A stretch of DNA of 64,000 nucleotides. Source: Bifidobacterium ramosum (GTDB taxonomy: Bacteria > Actinomycetota > Actinomycetes > Actinomycetales > Bifidobacteriaceae). Below are positions 44,438-53,723 of this stretch, in pieces (the stretch's first letter is position 1; every line of letters starts with the position of its first letter). Location of the stretch: contig NZ_WBSM01000005.1 of the NCBI RefSeq assembly GCF_009299505.1, forward strand, positions 143,155 to 207,154. Reading direction: 5' to 3'. Position numbers and translations under genes: made by a program. The notes below the pieces were generated by a model. That model searched no databases. It had not been told where the DNA came from and saw only the letters and a list, made by a program, of their open reading frames with translations.

Positions 44438-45664
44438 TCACGCGGTCAGACGCTTGGTCTCCTCGACGTTGCGGCCCAACTCGGCGACGAGGTCGTCGGC
44501 CGAATCGAACTTGACTTGCGGCCGCAGGAATCCCACGAATTCAACGCGCACGCGGTGACCGTACAGTTCCAGCCAATCGTCGGCGATCGCATACGCCTCG
44601 ACCACACGCTCGTGCAGTCCGGTCGTCTCACTGAACGTCGGCTTGGTGCCGATCGAAATCGCCGCCGGCCAACGCCACGGCGATCCGGCCGCGATCCGAG
44701 CCTTGTCGTCCGACGCCACGCGGTCGTCGGCACGAGCGTCGCCGGCACCGGCCGCACCGTCACCGTCCCCAGCCGGTCCCATATCAACCAGCCACCCGGC
44801 ATATACACCGTCCACCGGCAGATACCCAACGATCGACGCCTCGTCCAGATTCGCGGTCGGGAACCCGATCGTGCGCCCACGTTCCTCGCCATGCACCACC
44901 GTGCCCTCGACGGCGTGCGCATGGCCGAGAATCGCATCCGCGTCGGCGATGCGCCCCTGCCCCAGCAGATACCGCACGTTCGTGGAACTCCACGTGCGAT
45001 GCAGCCGCGCCTGATGCTTCTTGCTCCACGCACGCAGCTCGGCTTTGCCCATGCCGGCGGTCGGATCCTTCGGCTCGCCCCACTCGGTCGGCATGTGCGG
45101 CTCGGCATCGAGCGGAATACGCACCTGCCCCGGCCCGCGATCGTCCACAACGTCCAGTTCGAACACGCCGGTGGCGGCGGCCAGCGTAGCGATCGCCTTC
45201 ACATCGCCCGCGCGGCCCTTGCCCATTGCGGCGTCCTGGCCGAGCACAAGCGTGCGCATGCCGAGTTTGCCGACCATCTGGCCAAGGAAGAACCGATACG
45301 ATTTCGCGGCGAACGCCATCGTGTACCGCACGATGAGCACCTGATCGACGCCGAGATCGCGCATCATGCGCACGCGGTCGTCCACGCCGCTGAGTGCCTG
45401 CGGGTCGGGCGTGCCGGCCGGCAGATCCATGCCGTTATGCTCGGCGGCGTACCGGTGCGCGGCGTCCGGGCGCGGATCGAACAGCACGACCACGGAGAAC
45501 GCGTCGTACTGCTTGGCGAGCTCCACCACGCGCGCGATCACCGCCTGATGTCCGCGATGCATGCCGTCGAACACGCCGACCGTCACCACGGATTTCTTGT
45601 CGTTGCTCAAGGTGGGCCAGTCGACCAGTCCGGTCGGATCGGGGGTGAGTCGGGTGATGTTCAT
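44438..45664 (-). CDS. ribF: Bifunctional riboflavin kinase / FAD synthetase
   Basis: Makes FMN from riboflavin and then FAD. The 408-aa protein has an N-terminal nucleotidyltransferase domain (VTVGVFDGMHRGHQAVI; MAFAAKSYRFFLGQM) and a C-terminal riboflavin kinase domain (GRTIGFPTANLD, later AISIGTKPTF). It is longer than the usual ~310-340 residues because of inserts around residues 165-190 and in the kinase domain, where GDGDGAAGAGDARADD is a low-complexity loop. GAGGAA precedes the ATG. It is the last gene of the nusA-infB-rbfA-truB-ribF order, as in many bacteria. Confidence 0.96.
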   Translation of the reverse strand: MNITRLTPDPTGLVDWPTLSNDKKSVVTVGVFDGMHRGHQAVIARVVELAKQYDAFSVVVLFDPRPDAAHRYAAEHNGMDLPAGTPDPQALSGVDDRVRMMRDLGVDQVLIVRYTMAFAAKSYRFFLGQMVGKLGMRTLVLGQDAAMGKGRAGDVKAIATLAAATGVFELDVVDDRGPGQVRIPLDAEPHMPTEWGEPKDPTAGMGKAELRAWSKKHQARLHRTWSSTNVRYLLGQGRIADADAILGHAHAVEGTVVHGEERGRTIGFPTANLDEASIVGYLPVDGVYAGWLVDMGPAGDGDGAAGAGDARADDRVASDDKARIAAGSPWRWPAAISIGTKPTFSETTGLHERVVEAYAIADDWLELYGHRVRVEFVGFLRPQVKFDSADDLVAELGRNVEETKRLTA

Positions 45665-45819
45665 AGACGTTCCTCTTGTTGCTGATGCGTTACGGTGTCA
45701 TGCGCACGGACATGCCGTGGCACGGACATGCCGTTGACGGGTTCCACTGACAGTGTACTCGGCTTGGTCCGGGACGGTCAGACCGATATGGACGTGTGGC
45801 GGCCGGGCGAGCGGGGCGA

Positions 45820-47007
45820 TCACTGCGCGGGGTCGGCGGCGAACACGACGAGCGGCTTGGCCTCGCCGCGTTTGGCGCGGTCGATGATGGCGGCCACGTC
45901 GCCCGCGTTCGGATCGATGGCATCGCGGTCAGCGTCACCGGAGTCGACGTCGGCGGTACGGGCCGGCACGTACGCCGCGGTCGGTTCGTGGATGTCATAC
46001 GGAATACGACGGCCGAACCGCAGGTTGACGGCATCTTCGGCGGTGATCTCGACCGTCGGCATCGCGGCGCGCACTGACGCGACCATGGTCATGGCATGCG
46101 CGAGCAGTTCATCGCCGGTTGCGTCGAGCACGGCGCGGTTGCGCGTCACCGTCTCTCCCGCACGATTCGTGAACGTACGCGACTCGACATGCGCGGTAAC
46201 CACGTTCGTGTCGGTCACGGCGAACCGGCCGACGCGCGTGCGGCGCAGCCGGGTCAGGTAGCCGCCGCAGCCGAGCATCGCACCGAGGTCGCGGCCGAGC
46301 GCGCGGATGTACGTGCCGGCTGAGCAGCTGACGCGCACGTCAAGGTCGATCACCGGCACCATGTCCGTCGCCGTGGCCGCGGTCAGTGGGTCGGACGACG
46401 GCTCACGCGTGGTGACCAACGGACCGTTGGTTCGTACGGCGTCGGTAAAACCGGTGCGCATGTCGAGTACGTCGAACGTATGAATGGTGACCGGGCGGGC
46501 CTTGAGTTCGACGTCCTTGCCGTCGCGGGCGAGATCATAGGCGCGCTGACCGTTGATCTTGATCGCGGAGAACGTGTTCGGCACCTGTTCGATCGGCCCG
46601 GTAAGCCGATCGGCGATCGTGCGTTCGATCATGTCGCACGTGATGCCATCGAGGATCGACGGTGCGACCTTATCGCCGTCGGCAGAGCCGGAGATCGCAT
46701 CGTCAGCGACCGGCCCATCGATCAGTTCGCCGTCCGCGTCGTCGGTGGTGGTGCGCCGGCCGAGCCGGATCGTCGCCTCGTAGGTCTTGTCATGGTCGAC
46801 GATGTAGTTGAGCAGCCGCGTGGCGTTGCCGAAACCGACGACGAGTGCACCGGTGGCCATCGGGTCGAGTGTGCCGGCGTGGCCGACCTTTTTCGTGTGC
46901 AGTCCGGCGCGCACGGCCGCGACCAGATCATGGCTGGTCACGCCCTGCGGCTTGTCGATGACGAGCAGTCCGGACGGCTGGGACTGGCGTTGCGGTTGCG
47001 CGGCCAT
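45820..47007 (-). CDS. truB: tRNA pseudouridine(55) synthase
   Basis: Makes pseudouridine 55 in the T loop of tRNAs. The 395-aa protein has the TruB core with catalytic D48 in KVGHAGTLDPMATGALVVGFGNATR, the preceding LLVIDKPQGVTSHD and the RNA-binding YIRALGRDLGAMLGCGGYLTRLRRT. The C-terminal third is an actinobacterial extension (about 290-395). An ~30-residue acidic insert follows RTTTDDADGELIDG. GAGGTG precedes the ATG. It starts 48 bp after rbfA on the same strand. Confidence 0.96.
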   Translation of the reverse strand: MAAQPQRQSQPSGLLVIDKPQGVTSHDLVAAVRAGLHTKKVGHAGTLDPMATGALVVGFGNATRLLNYIVDHDKTYEATIRLGRRTTTDDADGELIDGPVADDAISGSADGDKVAPSILDGITCDMIERTIADRLTGPIEQVPNTFSAIKINGQRAYDLARDGKDVELKARPVTIHTFDVLDMRTGFTDAVRTNGPLVTTREPSSDPLTAATATDMVPVIDLDVRVSCSAGTYIRALGRDLGAMLGCGGYLTRLRRTRVGRFAVTDTNVVTAHVESRTFTNRAGETVTRNRAVLDATGDELLAHAMTMVASVRAAMPTVEITAEDAVNLRFGRRIPYDIHEPTAAYVPARTADVDSGDADRDAIDPNAGDVAAIIDRAKRGEAKPLVVFAADPAQ

Positions 47008-47055
47008 GGTTCACCTCGCTGATGGGTCGTGTCGTGGTACGGAGCGATGCCGCGG

Positions 47056-47634
47056 TCAGGCGTCGGCTTCGGTATCGTCGTGCTCGTCGGTCACGTCATG
47101 CTCATCGTCATGCTCGTCGGTCACGTCGTCCGCGAAATCGTCATCGTCGTAATCCTCGACTTCGACCTCGTCGTCATCGAAATCGTCGTCATCGTCACGC
47201 TCTTCGGGATGCTTGTACGGATCGGCATCGCCGGCGTACTGCGCGGTCTCGCGCGCACGGGCCAGTTCCTCGTCGCGCTTGCGGGCGATGGCGAGGATAT
47301 CCTCGATCTCGGTGGCTTCGCCGGGCACCTCGTCGAAGATGAACTGGAGCTGCGGAGTGAGGCGCAGGCCGGCCTTCGCGCCGACGAGCGTGCGCAGACG
47401 GCCCTTGGCCTGGTCGAGCGCCTGCTTGGCACGCTTGCGTTCGCCATCTTCCTTACCGACGTGGCCGAGCTGCGTCCAGTAGACCTTGGCGATCTGCAGG
47501 TCGTTGGTGACGCGCACTTCGGTGATGGTGACGTTCGCGAGCCGCTTGTCGTGCAGCTGCGCCTCCATCGACGACGCGATGACGCGCTGGATGAGCGCGG
47601 CGATGCGGGCCGCGCGCGGGTTCGTTCCGGGCAT
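47056..47634 (-). CDS. rbfA: Ribosome-binding factor A
   Basis: A cold-shock-related factor that helps mature the 30S subunit and 16S 5' end. The 192-aa protein has a normal KH-like RbfA domain in residues ~1-125 (RIAALIQRVIASSMEAQLHD, VTITEVRVTNDLQIAKVYWT, LRLTPQLQFIFDE). The last ~60 residues are almost only Asp/Glu with small repeats (DVTDEHDDEHDVTDEHDD), an acidic tail beyond the usual length. AAGGAA precedes the ATG. truB follows closely. Confidence 0.95.
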   Translation of the reverse strand: MPGTNPRAARIAALIQRVIASSMEAQLHDKRLANVTITEVRVTNDLQIAKVYWTQLGHVGKEDGERKRAKQALDQAKGRLRTLVGAKAGLRLTPQLQFIFDEVPGEATEIEDILAIARKRDEELARARETAQYAGDADPYKHPEERDDDDDFDDDEVEVEDYDDDDFADDVTDEHDDEHDVTDEHDDTEADA

Positions 47635-47747
47635 GATGATTCCTTTTCTATCTCACGGGGATCAGTCGATACGTATGCTCGTACTATATTCGCATATCCC
47701 CTACTCGAATCACGAGCGACACATGATGTACGTTTCCCCAGACGCTT

Positions 47748-47895
47748 CAGCGAAAACGTACACGGAGCAGTACTACGTGTACGTTTTCGCTGCAGCCGCT
47801 GCATAAACGTACACTGGAAGCCGCTCAACGTACGTTTATGCAGAAGGCATCTGCAATATCGTACGGAAAGGGCCGCCTAGCGTACGGTTTTGCAG
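47748..47895. repeat. Family E palindromes (CGTACG/TGCA type), three hairpins
   Basis: Three consecutive hairpins at a ~50-bp period: 17-bp perfect arms CAGCGAAAACGTACACG (47748-47792); 14-bp perfect arms CTGCATAAACGTAC (47799-47843); 15-bp arms with two mismatches (47851-47895). All place TGCA- or GC-containing ends around an A-tract and GTAC core. It lies between infB and rbfA; the 370-bp gap holds nothing else except the infB terminator. Confidence 0.85.
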
Positions 47896-47947
47896 GAACG
47901 TCTGCAACAACGTACGCGGAACAGCATCCGCAGATATACGGATATGA

Positions 47948-47985
47948 CGAAGCGCCCGTGTCGTACGTACGGCACGGGCGCTTCG
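47948..47985 (-). terminator. Hairpin terminator after infB
   Basis: Perfect 13-bp stem CGAAGCGCCCGTG / CACGGGCGCTTCG, 18 bases after the infB stop on the minus strand, without a strong T run. Confidence 0.7.
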
Positions 47986-48003
47986 GATGATTACGCCGAG
48001 ACG

Positions 48004-50928
48004 TTACTTGCGTTCGATCTCGCGCATCTCGAAGGTCTCGATGATGTCGCCGATCTCGATGTCGTTGAAGGTGCCGAGGTTGATACCGGCCTCGTAGCCT
48101 TCCGCGACCGACTGCACGTCGTCCTTGAAACGACGCAGCGAGGAGATCTCGAGGTCGTTGACCGTGGCGACGCCGTTGCGCAGGATACGGCACTTCGTAC
48201 CGCGCTTGACCTCGCCGTCCTGCACCATGACGCCAGCGATGTTGCCAAACTTGGAGGAGCGGAAGATCTCGCGGATCTCGGAGTGGGAGGTGACGACCTC
48301 CTCGTATTCCGGCTTGAGCATGCCCTTGAGTGCGGCCTCGATGTCTTCGATCGCCTTGTAGATGACCGAGTAGTACTTGATCTCCACGCCCTCGCGCTCG
48401 GCGAGGTCCGCGACCTGACGGTTCGGACGCACGTTGAAGCCGATGATGACGGCCTTGTCGACCGTGGCGAGGTTGACGTCGTTCTGCGTGATCGCGCCGA
48501 CGCCGCGGTGGATGACCTGGATGCCGACCTCGTCGGACACCTCGATCTTCATCAGGGAGTCTTCCAGCGCCTCGACGGAGCCGGACGAATCGCCCTTGAT
48601 GACGATGTTGAGCATGTCGACCTCGGACTTGGCGAACTGCTCCTTGAGGGACTCGAGCGAGACGACCTTGCGGCGCTTGGCGAGCTGCGCGGCGCGTTCG
48701 GTGGCCTGACGCTTCTCGGCGATCTGGCGCGCGGTGCGGTCGTCCGGGGCGACGAGGAACAGGTCGCCTGCGGTCGGCACGGAGGTGAGGCCGAGGACCT
48801 GCACCGGCGTGGACGGGCCGGCTTCCTGCATGTGGTTGCCGTTCTCGTCGAGCATCGCGCGGACGCGGCCGTACGAGGTGCCGGCAACGATCGCGTCGCC
48901 GATGTGCAGGGTGCCCTGCTGGACGAGCACGGTCGCCACGGCGCCGCGGCCCTTGTCGAGTCGCGCTTCGATGGTGGCGCCGCGGGCGTCCATATCCGGG
49001 TTCGCACGCAGGTCGAGATCGGCGTCGGCGGTGAGCAGGACGGCTTCGAGGAGCTTGTCCACGTTGATGTTCTGCTTCGCGGAGATGTCGACGAACATGG
49101 TGTCGCCGCCGTACTCCTCGGCCACGAGACCGAACTCGGTGAGCTGGCCGCGCACCTTCTCGGGGTTCGCGCCCGGCTTATCGATCTTATTGACGGCCAC
49201 GACGATCGGCACGTGGGCCGCCTGCGCGTGGTTGATGGCCTCGACGGTCTGCGGCATGACGCCGTCGTCCGCGGCCACGACGATGATCGCGACGTCGGTG
49301 ATCTCGGCACCGCGGGCACGCATGGCGGTGAACGCCTCGTGACCCGGGGTATCAAGGAACGTGATCTTGCGCTTCTCGCCGTCGAGGTCGACGGTCACCT
49401 GGTACGCACCGATACGCTGCGTGATGCCGCCGGCCTCACGTGCGACGACGTTGGTCTGACGGATGGTGTCGAGCAGCTTGGTCTTACCGTGATCGACATG
49501 GCCCATGACGGTGACGACCGGCGGACGCGGCTTGAGGTTCTCGTCCTCCTGCAGCTCCTCCTCGTCCAAGTCGATGTCGAACTGCTGGAGCAGCTCCTTG
49601 TCTTCCTCTTCGGCGGAGACGATCTTGATGTTCCAGCCGATCTCCTCGCCGAGGATCTGGAAGGTGGACTCGTCGAGCGACTGCGTGGCCGTGGCCATTT
49701 CGCCGAGGTGGAACAGCACGGTGACGAGGGCCGCCGGATTGACGTTGATCTTCTCGGCCAGATCGGCGAGGGATGCGCCCTGACGCAGGCGGACGGTCTG
49801 CCCGTTGCCGGTCGGGATGCGCACGCCGCCGATGACCGGGGCCTTCATCTCCTGGAATTCCTGACGCTTCGCAAGACGGTTCTTACGCGCCTTCGAGGAC
49901 TTGCCGCCCTGACGGCCGAACGCACCGGCCGCACCGCCGCGACCGCCACGGCCGCCGCGCGCGGGACCGTTGTTCGGCGCGCTGTTCTGACCGGCGCCGG
50001 CACCGAAGCGGTTGCCGCCGCCCTGGCCCGGACGAGCGCCCTGCGCACCGCCCTGACCCGGACGGTTGTGGCCCCACTGGCCCGGACGCGGCGCGCCCTG
50101 GCCGCCCTGACCCGGACGACCGTTGCGGAAGCCACCGCGGCCGCCGCCCTGACCCGGACGACCGCCACGGCCACGGCCGCCTTCGGAATTGTTCGCGGTC
50201 GGACGCGCCATCGGATGCGGACGCGGGATGTCGCCCGGCGTCGGGGTGCGCATGCCCTGCTTGCGGCTGAACGGATTGTTGCCCGGACGCGGGCCCGGGG
50301 TCGGCGCGGCGCCGGCCTGCGGCTGGCCCTGCGGACGCGGCGCGTGCGGGGTCGGCGCGGACGGACGGACGCCGCCGTTGTTGCGCGGCTGCTGGCCGTG
50401 GTTGCGTTCGTTGCGCGGCTGTTCGTTGCGTTCGCCGCGCTCGTTGCGGAAACGACCGCCGTCACGACGCTGCTCGCGATTATCGCGACCGTCACGGCCG
50501 TCACGGGACGGACGGCCGTCATGCTGCGGACGCTGGCCGTGCTGTGCGTGCTGGGACTGGCCGGGCTTCGGTGCGGCCGGACGCGGCGCGGACGGTACCG
50601 GGGCCGGAGCGGCGGGATGCGCGGCCGGAGTGTGACCGGACGCGGTTGCCGGGGTCGGCACGGCCACCGGCTTGGTGGCCTGCGGCGCGTGATTGGCATG
50701 GGCCGCAGGAGCATTCTGGGCGTGGCCGCCCTTGGCGGCGTTGCCGGTATTGGTATTGCCGGCATTGTCCTTCTGGAACGATGCCTTGAGCCGGCGGACG
50801 ACCGGCGGTTCCACGGTGGAGGAGGCGGACTTGACGAACTCCCCCATGTCCTTCAGTTTCGCAAGGACATCCTTGCTTTCCACGCCAAATTCCTTGGCCA
50901 GATCATACACGCGCTGTTTCGCTGCCAA
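48004..50928 (-). CDS. infB: Translation initiation factor IF-2
   Basis: The GTPase that brings initiator tRNA to the 30S subunit. The 974-aa protein has an N-terminal IF2N helix ([24 protein letters not shown]), then a disordered Ala/Pro then Gly/Arg/Gln-rich region (about 60-340, many GQGG and RGG-like units), a second IF2N segment ([26 protein letters not shown]) and the GTPase with P-loop [16 protein letters not shown] near residue 475. Switch II is [16 protein letters not shown], followed by [11 protein letters not shown]. The C-terminal IF-2 domains are complete. The start codon is TTG with GGAGATATA before it. Confidence 0.97.
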   Translation of the reverse strand: MAAKQRVYDLAKEFGVESKDVLAKLKDMGEFVKSASSTVEPPVVRRLKASFQKDNAGNTNTGNAAKGGHAQNAPAAHANHAPQATKPVAVPTPATASGHTPAAHPAAPAPVPSAPRPAAPKPGQSQHAQHGQRPQHDGRPSRDGRDGRDNREQRRDGGRFRNERGERNEQPRNERNHGQQPRNNGGVRPSAPTPHAPRPQGQPQAGAAPTPGPRPGNNPFSRKQGMRTPTPGDIPRPHPMARPTANNSEGGRGRGGRPGQGGGRGGFRNGRPGQGGQGAPRPGQWGHNRPGQGGAQGARPGQGGGNRFGAGAGQNSAPNNGPARGGRGGRGGAAGAFGRQGGKSSKARKNRLAKRQEFQEMKAPVIGGVRIPTGNGQTVRLRQGASLADLAEKINVNPAALVTVLFHLGEMATATQSLDESTFQILGEEIGWNIKIVSAEEEDKELLQQFDIDLDEEELQEDENLKPRPPVVTVMGHVDHGKTKLLDTIRQTNVVAREAGGITQRIGAYQVTVDLDGEKRKITFLDTPGHEAFTAMRARGAEITDVAIIVVAADDGVMPQTVEAINHAQAAHVPIVVAVNKIDKPGANPEKVRGQLTEFGLVAEEYGGDTMFVDISAKQNINVDKLLEAVLLTADADLDLRANPDMDARGATIEARLDKGRGAVATVLVQQGTLHIGDAIVAGTSYGRVRAMLDENGNHMQEAGPSTPVQVLGLTSVPTAGDLFLVAPDDRTARQIAEKRQATERAAQLAKRRKVVSLESLKEQFAKSEVDMLNIVIKGDSSGSVEALEDSLMKIEVSDEVGIQVIHRGVGAITQNDVNLATVDKAVIIGFNVRPNRQVADLAEREGVEIKYYSVIYKAIEDIEAALKGMLKPEYEEVVTSHSEIREIFRSSKFGNIAGVMVQDGEVKRGTKCRILRNGVATVNDLEISSLRRFKDDVQSVAEGYEAGINLGTFNDIEIGDIIETFEMREIERK

Positions 50929-51166
50929 TATATCTCCTATTCAAACCGCGCGTATCCCGGCGCGGTCACTGTTTGGTTGTCGAGAGCCTACCTTGTGTCA
51001 TCGTGCGACGTCTCATCGTGCGACCATGATTGTGCTACCTCGTCATTCAAAATCAAGGCATGACCGTATGGCGCGACCATGCTCGGATTCCGTGACAAGC
51101 ATACTCGTGCCGCTGGATGTGCGGGCGCGGCGCAACACGCCCGAATTGCACACATCCCGAAAACAC

Positions 51167-51192
51167 CGTGGCTCCCCAATCGGGGAGCCACG
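51167..51192 (-). terminator. Terminator-like hairpin after nusA
   Basis: Stem CGTGGCTCCCC / GGGGAGCCACG with a short loop; on the minus strand GTGTTTTC follows. It lies 9 bases after the nusA stop, and infB starts ~240 bp later, so the two genes may be separate or partly read-through. Confidence 0.7.
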
Positions 51193-51201
51193 TACCTGCG
51201 T

Positions 51202-52233
51202 CTATTCCGCCGCTTCGGCGGCCTTCTTCTTCGCGTGGGCCTCGGCCGACTCGATGCCGATCTTCCAACCGGTGAGCTTGGCCGCCAGACGCGCGTTCTG
51301 GCCTTCCTTGCCGATGGCAAGCGACAGCTGGTCGTCATGGATGAACGCGATCGCCGTCTTGTTCTTCTCGCTGATCACCTGCACGCCGGTGCACACGGCC
51401 GGCGACAGCGCGGACGCGACGAACTTCGCCGGATCGGCGGACCAGTCGACGATGTCGATCTTCTCCGGGCCGAGGTTCTCCATCACCGCACGCACGCGCG
51501 CGCCGCCAGGGCCGATCAGCGCGCCCTTCGGGTTGACGCCTTCGGTGTTGGCGCGCACCGCGATCTTGGTGCGGGCGCCGGCCTCGCGGGCGATGGCCAT
51601 GATCGACACGGCGCCGGACACGAGCTCCGGCACCTCGCGTTCGAACAGCTGGCGCACGAGCTCCGGGTGCGAGCGGGACACGACGATCTCCGGACCCTTG
51701 AGGCCGCGGGCCACGTTCACGACGTACACGCGCAGACGCTCGCCGTGGTGGTAACGTTCGCCCGGCACCTGCTCGCGGCGGGGCAGGATCGCCTCGACGT
51801 CGCCGATGGCGATGTGCACGTTGGTCGGATCCTTGGCGTCCTGCTGGACGATGCCGGTGACGAGCTTGCCCTTCTGCCCGGAGAACGCGCCGAACACGCG
51901 ATCGTCCTCGGCCTTGCGGAACAGCTGGGTGAACACCTGACGTGCGGTGGCTGCGGCCAGTCGGCCGAAGTCGCGCGGGGTGTCGTCGTATTCCTCGCCG
52001 AGCGTCGGCGCGGGGTGCGGGTTGTCCTCGGTGGGTTCGCCCGGGATTTCGTCCTGCGCCCACACGGTGAAGGTGCCAGCGCGGTTGTCGAGCTCGACGC
52101 GCGCGTGCTTGGCGGCATGCGGGGTCTTGAGGTAAGCGAGCCGCAGCGCTTCGGACAGCGCTGCATCCAGCGTCTCGGGATCAATGCCCTGCTCGGCGGC
52201 GAGTTGATGCATTCCTGACAGGTCAAGTTCCAT
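51202..52233 (-). CDS. nusA: Transcription termination/antitermination protein NusA
   Basis: Binds RNA polymerase and nascent RNA to control pausing, termination and rRNA antitermination. The 343-aa protein has the N-terminal polymerase-binding domain (MELDLSGMHQLAAEQGIDPETL...), an S1 domain (about 115-190) and two KH domains (ARTKIAVRANTEGVNPKGALIGPGGARVRAV, ending with FIHDDQLSLAIGKEGQNARLAAKLTG). It lacks the C-terminal acidic repeats of E. coli NusA, as expected for actinobacteria. The ATG at 52233 has AGGAGGT seven bases upstream; a TTG two codons earlier is less likely. Confidence 0.96.
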   Translation of the reverse strand: MELDLSGMHQLAAEQGIDPETLDAALSEALRLAYLKTPHAAKHARVELDNRAGTFTVWAQDEIPGEPTEDNPHPAPTLGEEYDDTPRDFGRLAAATARQVFTQLFRKAEDDRVFGAFSGQKGKLVTGIVQQDAKDPTNVHIAIGDVEAILPRREQVPGERYHHGERLRVYVVNVARGLKGPEIVVSRSHPELVRQLFEREVPELVSGAVSIMAIAREAGARTKIAVRANTEGVNPKGALIGPGGARVRAVMENLGPEKIDIVDWSADPAKFVASALSPAVCTGVQVISEKNKTAIAFIHDDQLSLAIGKEGQNARLAAKLTGWKIGIESAEAHAKKKAAEAAE

Positions 52234-52311
52234 GGTCAAGACCTCCTATGTGAAGTTATGTTCCGAGCGCTAGGGCCCTATGGTCACAGTCAGATATTAG
52301 TGTAAGGGCTT

Positions 52312-53451
52312 ATGCAGACACGTCATCGGGTTTCCTTGCGCAGCCGTACGGCGCTCCGCCGCATGTTCGCCGCGGTTTGCACGGTGACGGCGCTCACCTC
52401 GCTGACGGCGTGTTCCGCGCCTCGGTACGCCGGTCGGGCCGAGTCCGAGCAGCGGCTCAGCGCATGCGAGACCGCGTATTACGGCGCAGCCGACGCACGC
52501 GATGCGTTGGCCGACCAGCCCGACGTCGTGCGGTATCTGACGGCCGTGTCCGCACGGTCGCGGTGGATCGACGTCGCCGCGCAGTGCGCCGATCGGTTCA
52601 CGGAGGGCGTGATCCGTGCCGCCCAGTCGCGGCATATGGCCGTTGCGCTGGCCGGCAAGTACGGTATCGGCGACATTGTCGACATGTCCGTTGACGACGC
52701 GTCCGATGACGGTACCGATTACGGTACCGATTACGGTACCGATTACGGCACCGTCGATCCGGCGGGACTGGCGTTGGACGATCTTGCGTCGGCATCGATC
52801 GCCGCGTCGGCGTTGCGTACGATGGCCTCGGCCGAGGACCGTGCCGGATTCTCCGTGGAGATCCTGACCGCACGCAGTACGACGGACGACGCGACGCTGT
52901 CCGTCGCCGACGCGCACAAGGCGGCCGGCGAACGACTGATCGCACTGGCGAACGATGCCGACGGCGCGTCGGACACGACGACCGACAGTACCGACGATAC
53001 GGATTCGCGGCAGACGGACGGCGACTCCGACGGCACCGCCGACTCGTCGTCAACAAACGACGGCGCTGCTGCAGCATCCAATGACCCCCGTCGCAAGGTG
53101 TACAACGCCGACACGCTGCTCGCCCACCCCGACGACATCGTCGATCCGGCCACCGGCCTGCTCGCATCCACGTACGCCGTCGTCGAAGTCACCTGCGCCC
53201 GCGAGGAGCTCACCGCCATGGCCGCCGAGACCAGTGCGACGAACGCCGGCTCCTCCGCCGGTACCACCGCATCATCCGCCTCGACCGACGCATCCGACGC
53301 GACGCACGACGACGCCACGGCAGCCGACGCCGACGATGCGGCCGACACCCACGCGGCATCCCTGCGCGCCGTCGCCCGCCTAGTCGAGTCCCGTCTCGTC
53401 CGAGCCTTCGCCGCCGGCTACCCCACCACCGACCACGCCCTCTTCGACTAG
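52312..53451 (+). CDS. Lipoprotein of unknown function
   Basis: A 379-aa predicted lipoprotein with a long basic signal peptide and lipobox LTAC (lipid-carrying C34). The mature part is helical and Ala-rich (SEQRLSACETAYYGAADARDAL), with a DGTDYGTDYGT repeat near residue 133-146 encoded by a 12-bp tandem repeat, and acidic Thr/Ser-rich stretches near 220-255 and 320-345. Cys residues at CETAYY, AAQCADRF and EVTCAREE may form disulfides. No known family is recognised. It is divergent from nusA, with 78 bp between the starts. Confidence 0.8.
   Translation: MQTRHRVSLRSRTALRRMFAAVCTVTALTSLTACSAPRYAGRAESEQRLSACETAYYGAADARDALADQPDVVRYLTAVSARSRWIDVAAQCADRFTEGVIRAAQSRHMAVALAGKYGIGDIVDMSVDDASDDGTDYGTDYGTDYGTVDPAGLALDDLASASIAASALRTMASAEDRAGFSVEILTARSTTDDATLSVADAHKAAGERLIALANDADGASDTTTDSTDDTDSRQTDGDSDGTADSSSTNDGAAAASNDPRRKVYNADTLLAHPDDIVDPATGLLASTYAVVEVTCAREELTAMAAETSATNAGSSAGTTASSASTDASDATHDDATAADADDAADTHAASLRAVARLVESRLVRAFAAGYPTTDHALFD
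52705..52752 (+). repeat. 12-bp tandem repeat in coding sequence
   Basis: Four copies of GATTACGGTACC (the first and last each with one change), encoding D-Y-G-T units in the lipoprotein. The unit length keeps the frame, so copy number can vary without breaking the gene. Confidence 0.9.
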
Positions 53452-53477
53452 CCCACCCGCATAACCCCACCTCCCCC

Positions 53478-53540
53478 AACGGACATACAGCCGATCAACA
53501 CCCCCAAATCGGCTGTATGTCCGTTAAGGATGTCCGTTAA
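53478..53540. repeat. Family A palindrome, copy 18, with extra half-arm
   Basis: Family A arms at 53478-53525, followed by a second partial right arm (ATGTCCGTTAAG). The duplicate half looks like an incomplete copying or recombination product. Confidence 0.86.
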
Positions 53541-53611
53541 GGGAATACGGCAGGGAACTCGAGACACCCCATTCCTCAGAGCATCCCGCTCCAACGCGCC
53601 GCCCCCCCTCC

Positions 53612-53661
53612 TAACGGACATACAGCCGATTTCACCCCGCTAATCGGCTGTATGTCCGTTA
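53612..53661. repeat. Family A palindrome, copy 19
   Basis: Family A arms with TAACGG / CCGTTA edges, in the convergent gap between the lipoprotein and the AEC carrier genes. Confidence 0.88.
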
Positions 53662-53723
53662 AGACAAAGGAGCCGGGGAACAGCGGCCACGTATTGGACG
53701 TCGTTAGCAGGCGACCAGTCCCC

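Noticed and set aside
47890..51063. 1057-codon open frame opposite infB
   Set aside because: It is antisense to infB, which has complete IF-2 motifs. Long opposite-strand frames are expected in GC-rich genes.
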